NCBI GenBank assembly: GCA_937901055.1
Contig: CALCGO010000496.1
Span: 1 to 8,331, forward strand
DNA length: 8,331 nucleotides
Reading direction: 5' to 3'
From: an uncultured Rhodobacterales bacterium
GTDB lineage: Bacteria > Pseudomonadota > Alphaproteobacteria > Rhodobacterales > Rhodobacteraceae
The notes beneath the pieces were generated by a model. It was not told the DNA's origin. It worked only from the letters and a program-made list of their open reading frames with translations, and did not search any database. This document shows positions 1-5,985 of the stretch, piece after piece. The first letter of the stretch is position 1; each line of letters begins with the position of its first letter. The translations under genes were made by a program, and so were the position numbers.

Positions 1-86
1 CCGTTAAGGTTCCGGTATTGCTTGGGGATGCCCCCTCCGGCGCGTTTCCCGCGTCCTGCTGCAACTATTAACCCTGCGACTTTCAT
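1..86 (-). CDS. ispD: IspD / IspDF N-terminus (partial): 2-C-methyl-D-erythritol 4-phosphate cytidylyltransferase
   Basis: This gene fragment runs off the left edge; only 28 complete codons are present. The minus-strand frame from the ATG at 86-84 reads MKVAGLIVAAGRGKRAGG and then GIPKQYRNLN. That is the nucleotidyltransferase P-loop signature of IspD: a hydrophobic strand, A-A-G-R-G-K-R, a Gly-rich turn, then P-K-Q-Y. The family transfers CMP from CTP to 2-C-methyl-D-erythritol 4-phosphate in the cytoplasmic MEP isoprenoid pathway. In many alphaproteobacteria it is fused to IspF as bifunctional IspDF, and the fragment cannot show which form this is. A GGAGG lies four bases upstream of the ATG (plus-strand 91-95). 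The gene is divergent from dusB, a neighbourhood I believe is common in Rhodobacterales. The signature is compact but distinctive, so the family call is firm despite the short length. Confidence 0.87.
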   Translation of the reverse strand, partial: MKVAGLIVAAGRGKRAGGGIPKQYRNLN

Positions 87-119
87 ACGACCTCCGGTGT
101 TTGGTCCTGCATAGCGCAA

Positions 120-129
120 CACACGTGTG
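120..129. repeat. Perfect 10-bp palindrome CACACGTGTG in the divergent promoter region
   Basis: CACACGTGTG equals its own reverse complement. It sits 34 bp upstream of the ispD start and 83 bp upstream of the proposed dusB start, within the spacer of a weak candidate promoter facing ispD. A dyad in this position could be an operator for a dimeric regulator. It does not resemble the NtrC sites described for R. capsulatus as I know them. No regulator can be named from sequence alone, and a 10-bp palindrome can occur by chance. Confidence 0.35.
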
Positions 130-197
130 CTTCACAATGGAGCAGGTAAAACTGTTGCTGAAAACTTGCCTCTGCTGTAGTTCTGACAAAACTGCAC

Positions 198-202
198 AAG
201 GA
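198..202 (+). promoter_or_regulatory. Ribosome binding site AAGGA that sets the dusB TTG start
   Basis: AAGGA lies nine bases before the TTG at 212-214. The two upstream in-frame alternatives, TTG at 101 and ATG at 137, lack a Shine-Dalgarno-like sequence. Starting at 212 also gives a protein whose first residues (MPVTVGNLTL, then PPVFLAPLAG) match the normal beginning of a DusB/NifR3 barrel. Confidence 0.65.
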
Positions 203-211
203 TTAGGCATT

Positions 212-1204
212 TTGCCCGTTACTGTCGGAAATTTAACCTTAGACCCTCCGGTCTTTCTAGCTCCGTTGGCCGGAATCACGGATTTGCCGTTCCGCAATGC
301 GGTTTTGCGTTTCGGGGCCGGGTTGGTTGTGTCCGAAATGGTTGCCAGTCAGGAAATGGTTCAGGCCAAGCCATCAACACGGGCGCGAGCGGAGTTGGGG
401 TTCGGGAATGACCGGACCTCGGTTCAAATTGCGGGGCGTGAGGCGTATTGGATGGCTGAATGTGCCAAGTTGGTTGCGGATCAAGGTGCCCGGATCGTTG
501 ATATCAACATGGGGTGTCCTGCCAAGAAGGTAACGACAGGGTATTCCGGGTCCGCCTTGATGAAAGACCCAGATCACGCGCTGACATTGATCGAGGCGGT
601 GGTCAGTGCTGTTGACGTACCGGTAACGTTGAAGATGCGCCTTGGATGGGATGATGATTGTCTTAACGCCGCCGATATCGCCAAACGGGCGGAAGAGGCT
701 GGTGTGCAGATGATAACAATTCACGGCCGCACGCGATGTCAGTTTTACAAGGGCGTGGCGGATTGGGGTGCTATTAGTGCTGTGAAGTCCGCCGTTGACA
801 TTCCGGTGATCGCGAACGGGGATATCATCGACGCAAAATCCGCCGAACGCGCATTGAAACTGTCAAACGCGGATGGCGTAATGGTTGGTCGTGGTGCACA
901 GGGACAACCATGGATGTTGGCACAGATCGCAGCGGAGATTTCTGGTCAAACATATAGCGGTATCCCGCAGGGAAGTGATTTGGCTGAAGTGGTCCTTACG
1001 CATTACGAAGATATGATCCGGTTTTACGGGCCAGACTTGGGTGTCCGAAATGCCCGCAAGCATTTGGGTTGGTATCTGGAGCGTTTGGAGGGCGGCATGG
1101 AGCTGCGAAACTTAATCATCCGTGAACGGGACGCCACCGTCGTTTTGCAACGCTTGACCGAAGGTTTGAAAAACTGCGGCGCCTCAATCGAGGTCGCGGC
1201 ATGA
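212..1204 (+). CDS. dusB: tRNA-dihydrouridine synthase DusB (NifR3 family)
   Basis: This is an FMN-dependent enzyme that reduces specific uridines in the tRNA D-loop to dihydrouridine using NAD(P)H, in the cytoplasm. With the TTG start at 212 it is 330 residues, normal for the family. The (beta/alpha)8 barrel begins with FLAPLAGITDLPFR (15-28). The active-site segment NMGCPAKKV carries the catalytic Cys102. KMRLGW (Lys141), HGRTR (His171-Arg175), ANGDI (201-205) and GRGAQGQPW (226-234) are the conserved FMN/tRNA-binding motifs. The C-terminal helical domain contains RKHLGWYLE. The stop overlaps the ntrB start as ATGA at 1201-1204, so the two are probably translationally coupled. In R. capsulatus the homologue was named nifR3 because it is the first gene of the nitrogen-regulatory operon; its link to nitrogen control is positional rather than mechanistic. 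The ATG at 137 is the main alternative start and would add 25 unfamiliar residues. Confidence 0.94.
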   Translation: MPVTVGNLTLDPPVFLAPLAGITDLPFRNAVLRFGAGLVVSEMVASQEMVQAKPSTRARAELGFGNDRTSVQIAGREAYWMAECAKLVADQGARIVDINMGCPAKKVTTGYSGSALMKDPDHALTLIEAVVSAVDVPVTLKMRLGWDDDCLNAADIAKRAEEAGVQMITIHGRTRCQFYKGVADWGAISAVKSAVDIPVIANGDIIDAKSAERALKLSNADGVMVGRGAQGQPWMLAQIAAEISGQTYSGIPQGSDLAEVVLTHYEDMIRFYGPDLGVRNARKHLGWYLERLEGGMELRNLIIRERDATVVLQRLTEGLKNCGASIEVAA

Positions 1205-2274
1205 CTGAAACGAATTTTGAGGCTCTGTGGGGGGCAATTCCCTATCCGGCGTTCGCGATTGAAGAAGATAACTGTTTCTTGACCTGCAATCCAGCGGCGG
1301 AGTCTTTTAGCGGCACGTCGGTTCGCCAAATGCGCGGCAAGCAACTATCTGCCATTATCGGCGAAGGTAGCGTTGTTCAGAATATGGTGGAGCAGGCTCG
1401 GAAAGGGTCTGGCTCTGTGGTTCAACATGGAATTGAGTTGAGCTGGGCGGACAACCCGCCGCGCCTAAATGATCTGCACGCAACCGGGATGCCGAACGGG
1501 CAGGTCCTGTTGTTGCTCCATCCGCGTGGGTTGGCCGAGAAGATGGACCGAAGCCTGACCCATAGGTCCGCGGCACGTTCTGTGGCGGGAATGGCGGCGA
1601 TGTTGGCGCACGAAATACGCAACCCGTTGGCAGGCATTAACGGCGCGGCGCAACTGCTAGCGATGAGCATTGATAAGGACGACCAAGAGCTTACAACGCT
1701 TATTCAAGATGAGATAAAACGTATTGGCCGGTTGGTTGAGCGTATGGAGCAATTCGGTGACCTTCGCCCAGCGCAGCGCGAGGCGGTTAACATTCACGAC
1801 ATTCTGGACCGCGCCAAAAGGGCCGCTGAGGTGGGATTTGCTGAACACGCCAGATTTATCGAAGAATTTGATCCATCGCTTCCGCCCGTTATCGGGGATG
1901 CCGACCAATTGTCACAAGTCTTTCAAAATCTGTTGAAAAACGCTGCTGAAGCGGCTCCGAAGGTCGGTGGTACGATCACCATCAAGACGGCCTTTAGGCC
2001 CGGTGTGCGCCTGCAACTGCCCGGCCAGAAATCCGAAAGCTTACCGTTGGAGGTAACTATCACCGACAACGGTGCTGGAATTCCGCAGGATTTGATCAAC
2101 GATATTTTTGACCCATTCGTCAGCTCCAAAGCAACGGGTTCGGGGTTGGGGTTGTCGCTGGTCTCGAAGATTATCGCGGACCACGGTGGAGTGGTCGAGT
2201 GCATCTCGGAACCCGGGAAAACAAAATTCAAGGTATTGCTGCCAATTTGGCGCGAACCTCGCAAGGAGGCCTGA
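1201..2274 (+). CDS. ntrB: Nitrogen-regulation sensor histidine kinase NtrB (GlnL)
   Basis: This soluble two-component kinase phosphorylates NtrC under nitrogen limitation and, with PII bound, promotes its dephosphorylation. It has 357 residues, close to the family length. A PAS-like region spans about 7-110 (ALWGAIPYPAFAI at its start) and no membrane helix is present, as expected for NtrB. The dimerisation/phosphoacceptor helix carries MLAHEIRNPLAGI with phospho-accepting His137. The ATPase domain shows the N box (LLKNAAEA, Asn247), G1 box DNGAGI (289-294), an F box (IFDPFVSSK) and G2 box GSGLGL (313-318), so the kinase looks intact. The ATG overlaps the dusB stop, with GAGG at 1190-1193 seven bases upstream. 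The last codons contain the strong ribosome binding site of ntrC, which begins one base after this stop. A transcript shared with dusB and ntrC is the simplest reading. Confidence 0.96.
   Translation: MTETNFEALWGAIPYPAFAIEEDNCFLTCNPAAESFSGTSVRQMRGKQLSAIIGEGSVVQNMVEQARKGSGSVVQHGIELSWADNPPRLNDLHATGMPNGQVLLLLHPRGLAEKMDRSLTHRSAARSVAGMAAMLAHEIRNPLAGINGAAQLLAMSIDKDDQELTTLIQDEIKRIGRLVERMEQFGDLRPAQREAVNIHDILDRAKRAAEVGFAEHARFIEEFDPSLPPVIGDADQLSQVFQNLLKNAAEAAPKVGGTITIKTAFRPGVRLQLPGQKSESLPLEVTITDNGAGIPQDLINDIFDPFVSSKATGSGLGLSLVSKIIADHGGVVECISEPGKTKFKVLLPIWREPRKEA
2263..2269 (+). promoter_or_regulatory. Strong ribosome binding site AAGGAGG that fixes the ntrC start
   Basis: AAGGAGG lies within the last codons of ntrB, six bases before the ATG at 2276. 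The ntrC frame is open further upstream (to 2108), but that extension reads through ntrB in another frame. The receiver domain begins right after the 2276 ATG (MDGTIIVADDD), so this site decides the start. Confidence 0.85.
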
Positions 2275-2275
2275 A

Positions 2276-3700
2276 ATGGACGGAACCATCATTGTCGCTG
2301 ACGACGACCGCACCATCCGAACCGTTCTTAGCCAAGCATTAACGCGCGCAGGGTGCCGTGTGCGCTCGACCGGCACAATCTCGACGTTGTGGCGTTGGGT
2401 GGAGGAGGGCGAGGGGGATGTCATCGTAACGGATGTGAACATGCCGGACGGCGATGCCCTCGACATTCTGCCTGCTATCCGTAAACGTCGCCCTGACTTG
2501 CCTATCGTGGTGATGAGCGCGCAGAATACAGTTATGACGGCAATTCGGGCAACGGAATCCGGCGCATATGATTATCTGCCAAAGCCCTTCGATCTTAAGG
2601 ATTTGTTAGCTACGGTTAACAAAGCTTTATCGCAGCATGCATCGGGGGCCGCCACAGCCAAATCGAACGATGAGGAAATGCCACTGATCGGGCGGTCACC
2701 TGCGATGCAGGAAGTCTACCGGATCATGGCGCGATTGATGACCACGGATCTTGGCGTGATGATTACGGGTGCTTCGGGCACCGGTAAAGAACTCGTGGCC
2801 CGCGCGTTGCATGATTTTGGTCAACGTAAAGAAGGGCCGTTCGTGGCGTTGAACATGGCAACGATTCCGGCTGACATGATCGAAGTGGAATTGTTTGGTA
2901 GCGAGAACCAGAACGGATCCGTCATTGGCAAATTCGAACAAGCGCATGGCGGGACGTTGTTTCTCGATGAAGTTGGTGATCTGCCACTTGAGGCCCAATC
3001 ACGTCTGTTGCGCGTACTGCAAGAAGGGGAGTTCTCACGTGCTGGCGGGCGCGAGATATTGACGGCGAATGTTCGTGTGATTGCCGCAACGCATCAGGAC
3101 TTACGTGCGCTGATCAATGAGGGAAAATTCCGTGAGGACTTGTTTTACCGCCTGAACGTCGTGCCGATCCGCTTGCCTGCATTACGCGAACGTATCGAGG
3201 ATATCGCCGATCTAACCCGACATTTTTTGCTACAAGCGGAGAACGAGGGCTTGCCAAGCAAGGTGATTTCAAAAGACGCCATCGAGATTCTTAAAGTGCA
3301 ACCATGGACTGGGAATGTCCGGGAGTTGGAAAACCTAATTCGTCGGCTCGCCGTTCTTTGCCCGGATGATACGATTAACGCCAAAATTGTTTCACAAGAA
3401 ATCGCCGCGCGCCCTAGTTCGGCAGTTGAACCAAAACGCGGCGGATCCGAGAGCCTGTCGAACTCTATCGAAAATCATTTGAAACGATACTTCGATCTGC
3501 ATGGCGACGAACTGCCGCCAGCCGGTCTATATGACCGCATACTGAAAGAGGTGGAGTTGCCTCTTATTGCGTTATCTTTGGCAGCTACCCGGGGAAATCA
3601 GCTTAAAACCGCCGAATTGTTGGGGATAAACCGAAATACGTTACGAAAAAAGATTGCGTCGCTCGACATTCAGGTGACACGGGGCAAAAAAATGATGTAA
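2276..3700 (+). CDS. ntrC: Nitrogen-regulation response regulator NtrC, Rhodobacter type lacking GAFTGA
   Basis: This is the DNA-binding output of the NtrBC pair, 474 residues. The receiver domain (about 1-120) has the acidic cluster Asp9-Asp11, phosphoacceptor Asp53 (VTDVNMPDG), Ser81 and Lys103 (PKPF). The AAA+ domain (about 136-360) has Walker A GASGTGKE (165-172), Walker B GTLFLDE (226-232), the arginine-finger segment FREDLFYR (285-292) and the sensor II motif GNVREL (346-351). The C-terminus carries a Fis-type helix-turn-helix (about 436-460, AELLGINRNTLRKKI). The sigma-54 contact loop GAFTGA is absent: between ELFG and FEQA there are 11 residues (SENQNGSVIGK), against 16 in enteric NtrC by recall. 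R. capsulatus NtrC has the same loss and is known to activate sigma-70 RNA polymerase, so a sigma-54-independent mode is inferred here. The gene starts one base after ntrB. A 44-bp gap with inverted repeats separates it from ntrY. Confidence 0.97.
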   Translation: MDGTIIVADDDRTIRTVLSQALTRAGCRVRSTGTISTLWRWVEEGEGDVIVTDVNMPDGDALDILPAIRKRRPDLPIVVMSAQNTVMTAIRATESGAYDYLPKPFDLKDLLATVNKALSQHASGAATAKSNDEEMPLIGRSPAMQEVYRIMARLMTTDLGVMITGASGTGKELVARALHDFGQRKEGPFVALNMATIPADMIEVELFGSENQNGSVIGKFEQAHGGTLFLDEVGDLPLEAQSRLLRVLQEGEFSRAGGREILTANVRVIAATHQDLRALINEGKFREDLFYRLNVVPIRLPALRERIEDIADLTRHFLLQAENEGLPSKVISKDAIEILKVQPWTGNVRELENLIRRLAVLCPDDTINAKIVSQEIAARPSSAVEPKRGGSESLSNSIENHLKRYFDLHGDELPPAGLYDRILKEVELPLIALSLAATRGNQLKTAELLGINRNTLRKKIASLDIQVTRGKKMM

Positions 3701-3702
3701 AC

Positions 3703-3723
3703 TTGTCACAGAATTGGTGACAA
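3703..3723. repeat. Inverted repeat TTGTCAC-N7-GTGACAA between ntrC and ntrY
   Basis: Two perfect 7-bp arms (3703-3709 and 3717-3723) flank AGAATTG, beginning two bases after the ntrC stop. No T-run follows the right arm, so it is not a standard intrinsic terminator. A dimeric-regulator operator controlling ntrYX, or a small mRNA hairpin between the two halves of the cluster, are both possible. The left arm also contains a -35-like TTGTCA, but no matching -10 lies 16-18 bp downstream. Confidence 0.5.
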
Positions 3724-3726
3724 ACA

Positions 3727-3737
3727 ACAGAATCTGT
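3727..3737. repeat. Short interrupted palindrome ACAGA-A-TCTGT before ntrY
   Basis: Two 5-bp arms surround a single central A, three bases after the larger inverted repeat ends. Two dyads within 35 bp in the only sizeable gap of the ntr cluster suggest a regulatory segment. The arms are short enough that chance is a real alternative. Confidence 0.3.
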
Positions 3738-3744
3738 AGCCCTC

Positions 3745-5985
3745 TTGCAACACAGTATACTCAGATCCGGTTTTGTAAGGCTCGACCGAGTCAGCAATAG
3801 TCGTGCTGTCCGCAATGCGACGACGTTGGCGCTTGTCATCCTCGGGCCCGTTCTTGTTGTTGCAAGTTTCGTATTTTTTGGCGCGTTTGACCGCCCGGGT
3901 GATCCACAATTGCTGCGCTATATTGTGTTGGCGGATTTGGTCTACACGCTGGTGATTGGGGCGTTGGTTTCAAGACAGGTTGTACGGATCATTGCGGCGC
4001 GACGGCGGCGCTCGGCCGGATCAAGGTTGCATCTGCGCTTGACGGGGGTCTTTACGCTCACGGCTCTTATCCCGACCGTTCTGGTTGCTGTTTTCGCGGC
4101 AATAACCTTGAACTTCGGACTTGAGGGATGGTTTTCGGATCGGGTTAGATTGGTGGTTAACAACTCGTTAACGGCGGCGCAGGCCTATGAAGAGGAGCAT
4201 CGGAAAAATATTGAGTCAGATGCAGAACTGTTGGCCAATTATCTTGATGCGCAAAAACGGCGGTTACAACTGTTAACGATTGGTGACTTGCGGGAATACC
4301 TGAACCGCGGTCAGGTTCAAATGCAGCGCGCCTTATCGGAAGCCTATGTCATTGATGTTGACGGCGGTTTGATTGCGCGGGGGGATCGATCGTATCTGTT
4401 CGATTACGAACAACCGAGCGCGGAACAGATTGAAAGTGCGTTAAGTGGCGAAGCGGTGATTATCGAGGATTGGGGGAACTCCGAATTCCGTGCGTTGATC
4501 GCGCTTTCAGCTTATGCCGACCGCTTGTTATATGTGACCCGTGAAGTCGATGGCGAGATATTGTTGCTGTTGGATGATACGCAGGAAACGGTGTCACTCT
4601 ATAACCAGTTAGAAAGCGAACGTGGTCGATTACTATTCGAATTCGCCCTTATCTATCTGGGTTTCGCCTTAATCGTTATCCTTGCGGCAGTCTGGTTTGG
4701 CATGTGGTTCGCGGAGCGTCTGTCGCGCCCTGTTGGTCGTTTGGCGCGGGCGGCTGAACGCGTCGGGGGTGGTGATCTGGATGTGCGCGTCATTGAAGAA
4801 GACGGTGACGATGAAATCGCAATCCTCGGGCGCGTCTTCAATCGTATGACACAACAAGTCAAAGGGCAGCGCGATGCGTTAATGGCTGTTAATGAAGAAA
4901 CCGAGAAGAGCCGGCGGCTGTTTGATTCGGTTCTTTCTGGCGTTACGGCAGGCGTGATCGGCCTTGATGGCGCCGGGCTTATTGAATTTATGAACGCTGC
5001 AGCCGAACATATGCTTGGGCTGGAAAGTGAAGCGGCCTTGGGGCAGGGGATTGTGCAGGCGGCGCCGGAATTCGCTGATTTGTTTAATAAATTATCCAGC
5101 AGCACACGGCAAACGACACAAGGCGAGGTCGAGGTTATCCGCTCGGGTGTACATGAAAACCTTCTGGTCAGGATGGCGACGCGGCGGCCTTCGCAAGGAT
5201 CGGTGGAGGGATATGTGATTGCTTTTGATGATGTAACGGACCTCGTTTCTGCGCAGCGTATGGCGGCGTGGGGCGATGTTGCTCGTCGTATTGCGCACGA
5301 AATTAAGAATCCACTGACACCAATTCAGTTGTCCGCAGAACGCATTCGAAGAAAGTTTGGGCCGATGGTTGGCGACGAACAGGAATCGTTGCAGCAATAC
5401 TCGGATGTTATTATTCGCCAAACCAACGACTTACGCCGCATAGTTGACGAGTTTTCAAAGTTCGGGCGTATGCCGGAAGCCAAAAAGGCGTCGACGGATA
5501 TTTTGGCGATTTTGCGCAGTGTTGTGTTGCTGCAAAACGAAGCCGATCCGGATGTTGCGGTGTCTCTCAAGGCCCCAGAAGGCGTGCTGAACATTATGTT
5601 GGACGAAACCTTGATCTCGCAAGCTTTTACGAACCTTGTGAAAAATGCCCGTGAGGCCGTGACAGCCAAACAGGCGGCTGAGGCCGGGATCAACGGGCAA
5701 GTTCGGGTTGTAGTTGCGCCAGAAGACGGCGCAATATCCGTACGGATACAGGACGACGGTGTCGGCTTTCCACCAAAACGCGCGCGTCTATTCGAGCCTT
5801 ACGTGACACATCGGGATTCAGGCACCGGGCTTGGCCTGTCGATTGTCAAGAAAATCGTCGAAGAACATGACGGGCGCCTCGAGTTGCTGGACGCACCGAT
5901 TTTTGAAGGTAACAAACATCATGGTGCCGAAGTGAAAATGACGCTGCCCACCACCAATACTGAAGATCAGAGGAGTGGATCATGA
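3745..5985 (+). CDS. ntrY: Membrane sensor histidine kinase NtrY
   Basis: This is the inner-membrane kinase of the NtrYX pair, reported to respond to nitrogen and redox state in alphaproteobacteria. Read from the TTG at 3745 it is 746 residues. There are four predicted helices: about 25-47, 58-82, 98-123 and 298-322. An Arg-rich cytoplasmic loop (RRRR, 86-89) follows helix 2, and an extracytoplasmic sensor region spans about 124-297. Then come a HAMP domain (about 323-376), a PAS domain (about 390-500), the phosphoacceptor helix RRIAHEIKNPLTPIQLSAER with His518, N box LVKNAREAV (Asn634), G1 box DDGVGF (670-675) and G2 box GTGLGL (693-698). All catalytic boxes are intact. The stop overlaps the ntrX start as ATGA. 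The start is uncertain: TTG 3745 is the only ATG/GTG/TTG in frame before helix 1 and has no clear ribosome binding site. The gene body is certain. Confidence 0.95.
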   Translation: MQHSILRSGFVRLDRVSNSRAVRNATTLALVILGPVLVVASFVFFGAFDRPGDPQLLRYIVLADLVYTLVIGALVSRQVVRIIAARRRRSAGSRLHLRLTGVFTLTALIPTVLVAVFAAITLNFGLEGWFSDRVRLVVNNSLTAAQAYEEEHRKNIESDAELLANYLDAQKRRLQLLTIGDLREYLNRGQVQMQRALSEAYVIDVDGGLIARGDRSYLFDYEQPSAEQIESALSGEAVIIEDWGNSEFRALIALSAYADRLLYVTREVDGEILLLLDDTQETVSLYNQLESERGRLLFEFALIYLGFALIVILAAVWFGMWFAERLSRPVGRLARAAERVGGGDLDVRVIEEDGDDEIAILGRVFNRMTQQVKGQRDALMAVNEETEKSRRLFDSVLSGVTAGVIGLDGAGLIEFMNAAAEHMLGLESEAALGQGIVQAAPEFADLFNKLSSSTRQTTQGEVEVIRSGVHENLLVRMATRRPSQGSVEGYVIAFDDVTDLVSAQRMAAWGDVARRIAHEIKNPLTPIQLSAERIRRKFGPMVGDEQESLQQYSDVIIRQTNDLRRIVDEFSKFGRMPEAKKASTDILAILRSVVLLQNEADPDVAVSLKAPEGVLNIMLDETLISQAFTNLVKNAREAVTAKQAAEAGINGQVRVVVAPEDGAISVRIQDDGVGFPPKRARLFEPYVTHRDSGTGLGLSIVKKIVEEHDGRLELLDAPIFEGNKHHGAEVKMTLPTTNTEDQRSGS
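5970..5975 (+). promoter_or_regulatory. Ribosome binding site GAGGAG for ntrX inside the end of ntrY
   Basis: GAGGAG lies six bases before the ntrX ATG at 5982, within the last codons of ntrY. With the ATGA stop/start overlap it supports coupled translation of the kinase and its regulator. Confidence 0.75.

Larger units (their letters stand above)
87..211. other. Divergent intergenic region between ispD and dusB
   Basis: These 125 bp separate the two divergent start codons and must hold the promoters for ispD and for the dusB-ntrBC operon. I see no convincing sigma-70 promoter reading toward dusB: TTGCTG (155-160) with TAGTTC (178-183) is a poor pair. Toward ispD, the minus strand offers TTGTGA (137-132) and TATGCA (113-108) with an 18-bp spacer, which is also weak. 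No sigma-54 element (GG-N10-GC type) is evident. The dusB frame is open back to about 101, but the residues it would add (Cys-rich, including CLCC) look nothing like a DusB N-terminus, so I treat the stretch as non-coding. Confidence 0.6.

Noticed and set aside
4..297. Minus-strand open frame across the ispD-dusB region (97 residues).
   Set aside because: It is a different frame from the clear IspD N-terminus at 86-1, is rich in Arg/Ser/Cys without any recognisable motif, and runs antisense into dusB.
2108..2275. Upstream extension of the ntrC frame adding 56 residues.
   Set aside because: It overlaps ntrB coding for the ATPase G2 region in another frame, and the receiver domain begins exactly at the ATG 2276 behind a strong AAGGAGG.
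2041..2466. Minus-strand open frame (141 residues) across the ntrB-ntrC junction.
   Set aside because: It is antisense to two intact conserved genes, has no recognisable motif, and its composition is typical of a shadow frame.
3686..3723. Seven-A run (3686-3692) near the end of ntrC followed ten bases later by a stem-loop, resembling a programmed -1 frameshift signal.
   Set aside because: A -1 shift enters the ntrY frame but meets TGA at 3718-3720, adding only about nine residues (NDVNLSQNW). It does not fuse NtrC to NtrY, so the arrangement is probably coincidental.
3703..3744. Inverted repeat after ntrC as a rho-independent terminator.
   Set aside because: The stem is only 7 bp with moderate GC, and no T-run follows the right arm (the next bases are ACAACAGAAT).
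3733..3761. TATACT (3756-3761) as an ntrY promoter.
   Set aside because: The -10 match is good, but the -35 position 17 bp upstream (TCTGTA) is poor, and the start site would fall inside the only available ntrY frame. It is kept only as part of the start-codon question.
4653..5105. Long minus-strand open frame (150 residues) antisense to ntrY.
   Set aside because: It is rich in Ser, Arg, Pro and Ala, as expected for the reverse of a coding strand, has no domain motif, and lies entirely within intact NtrY HAMP/PAS coding.
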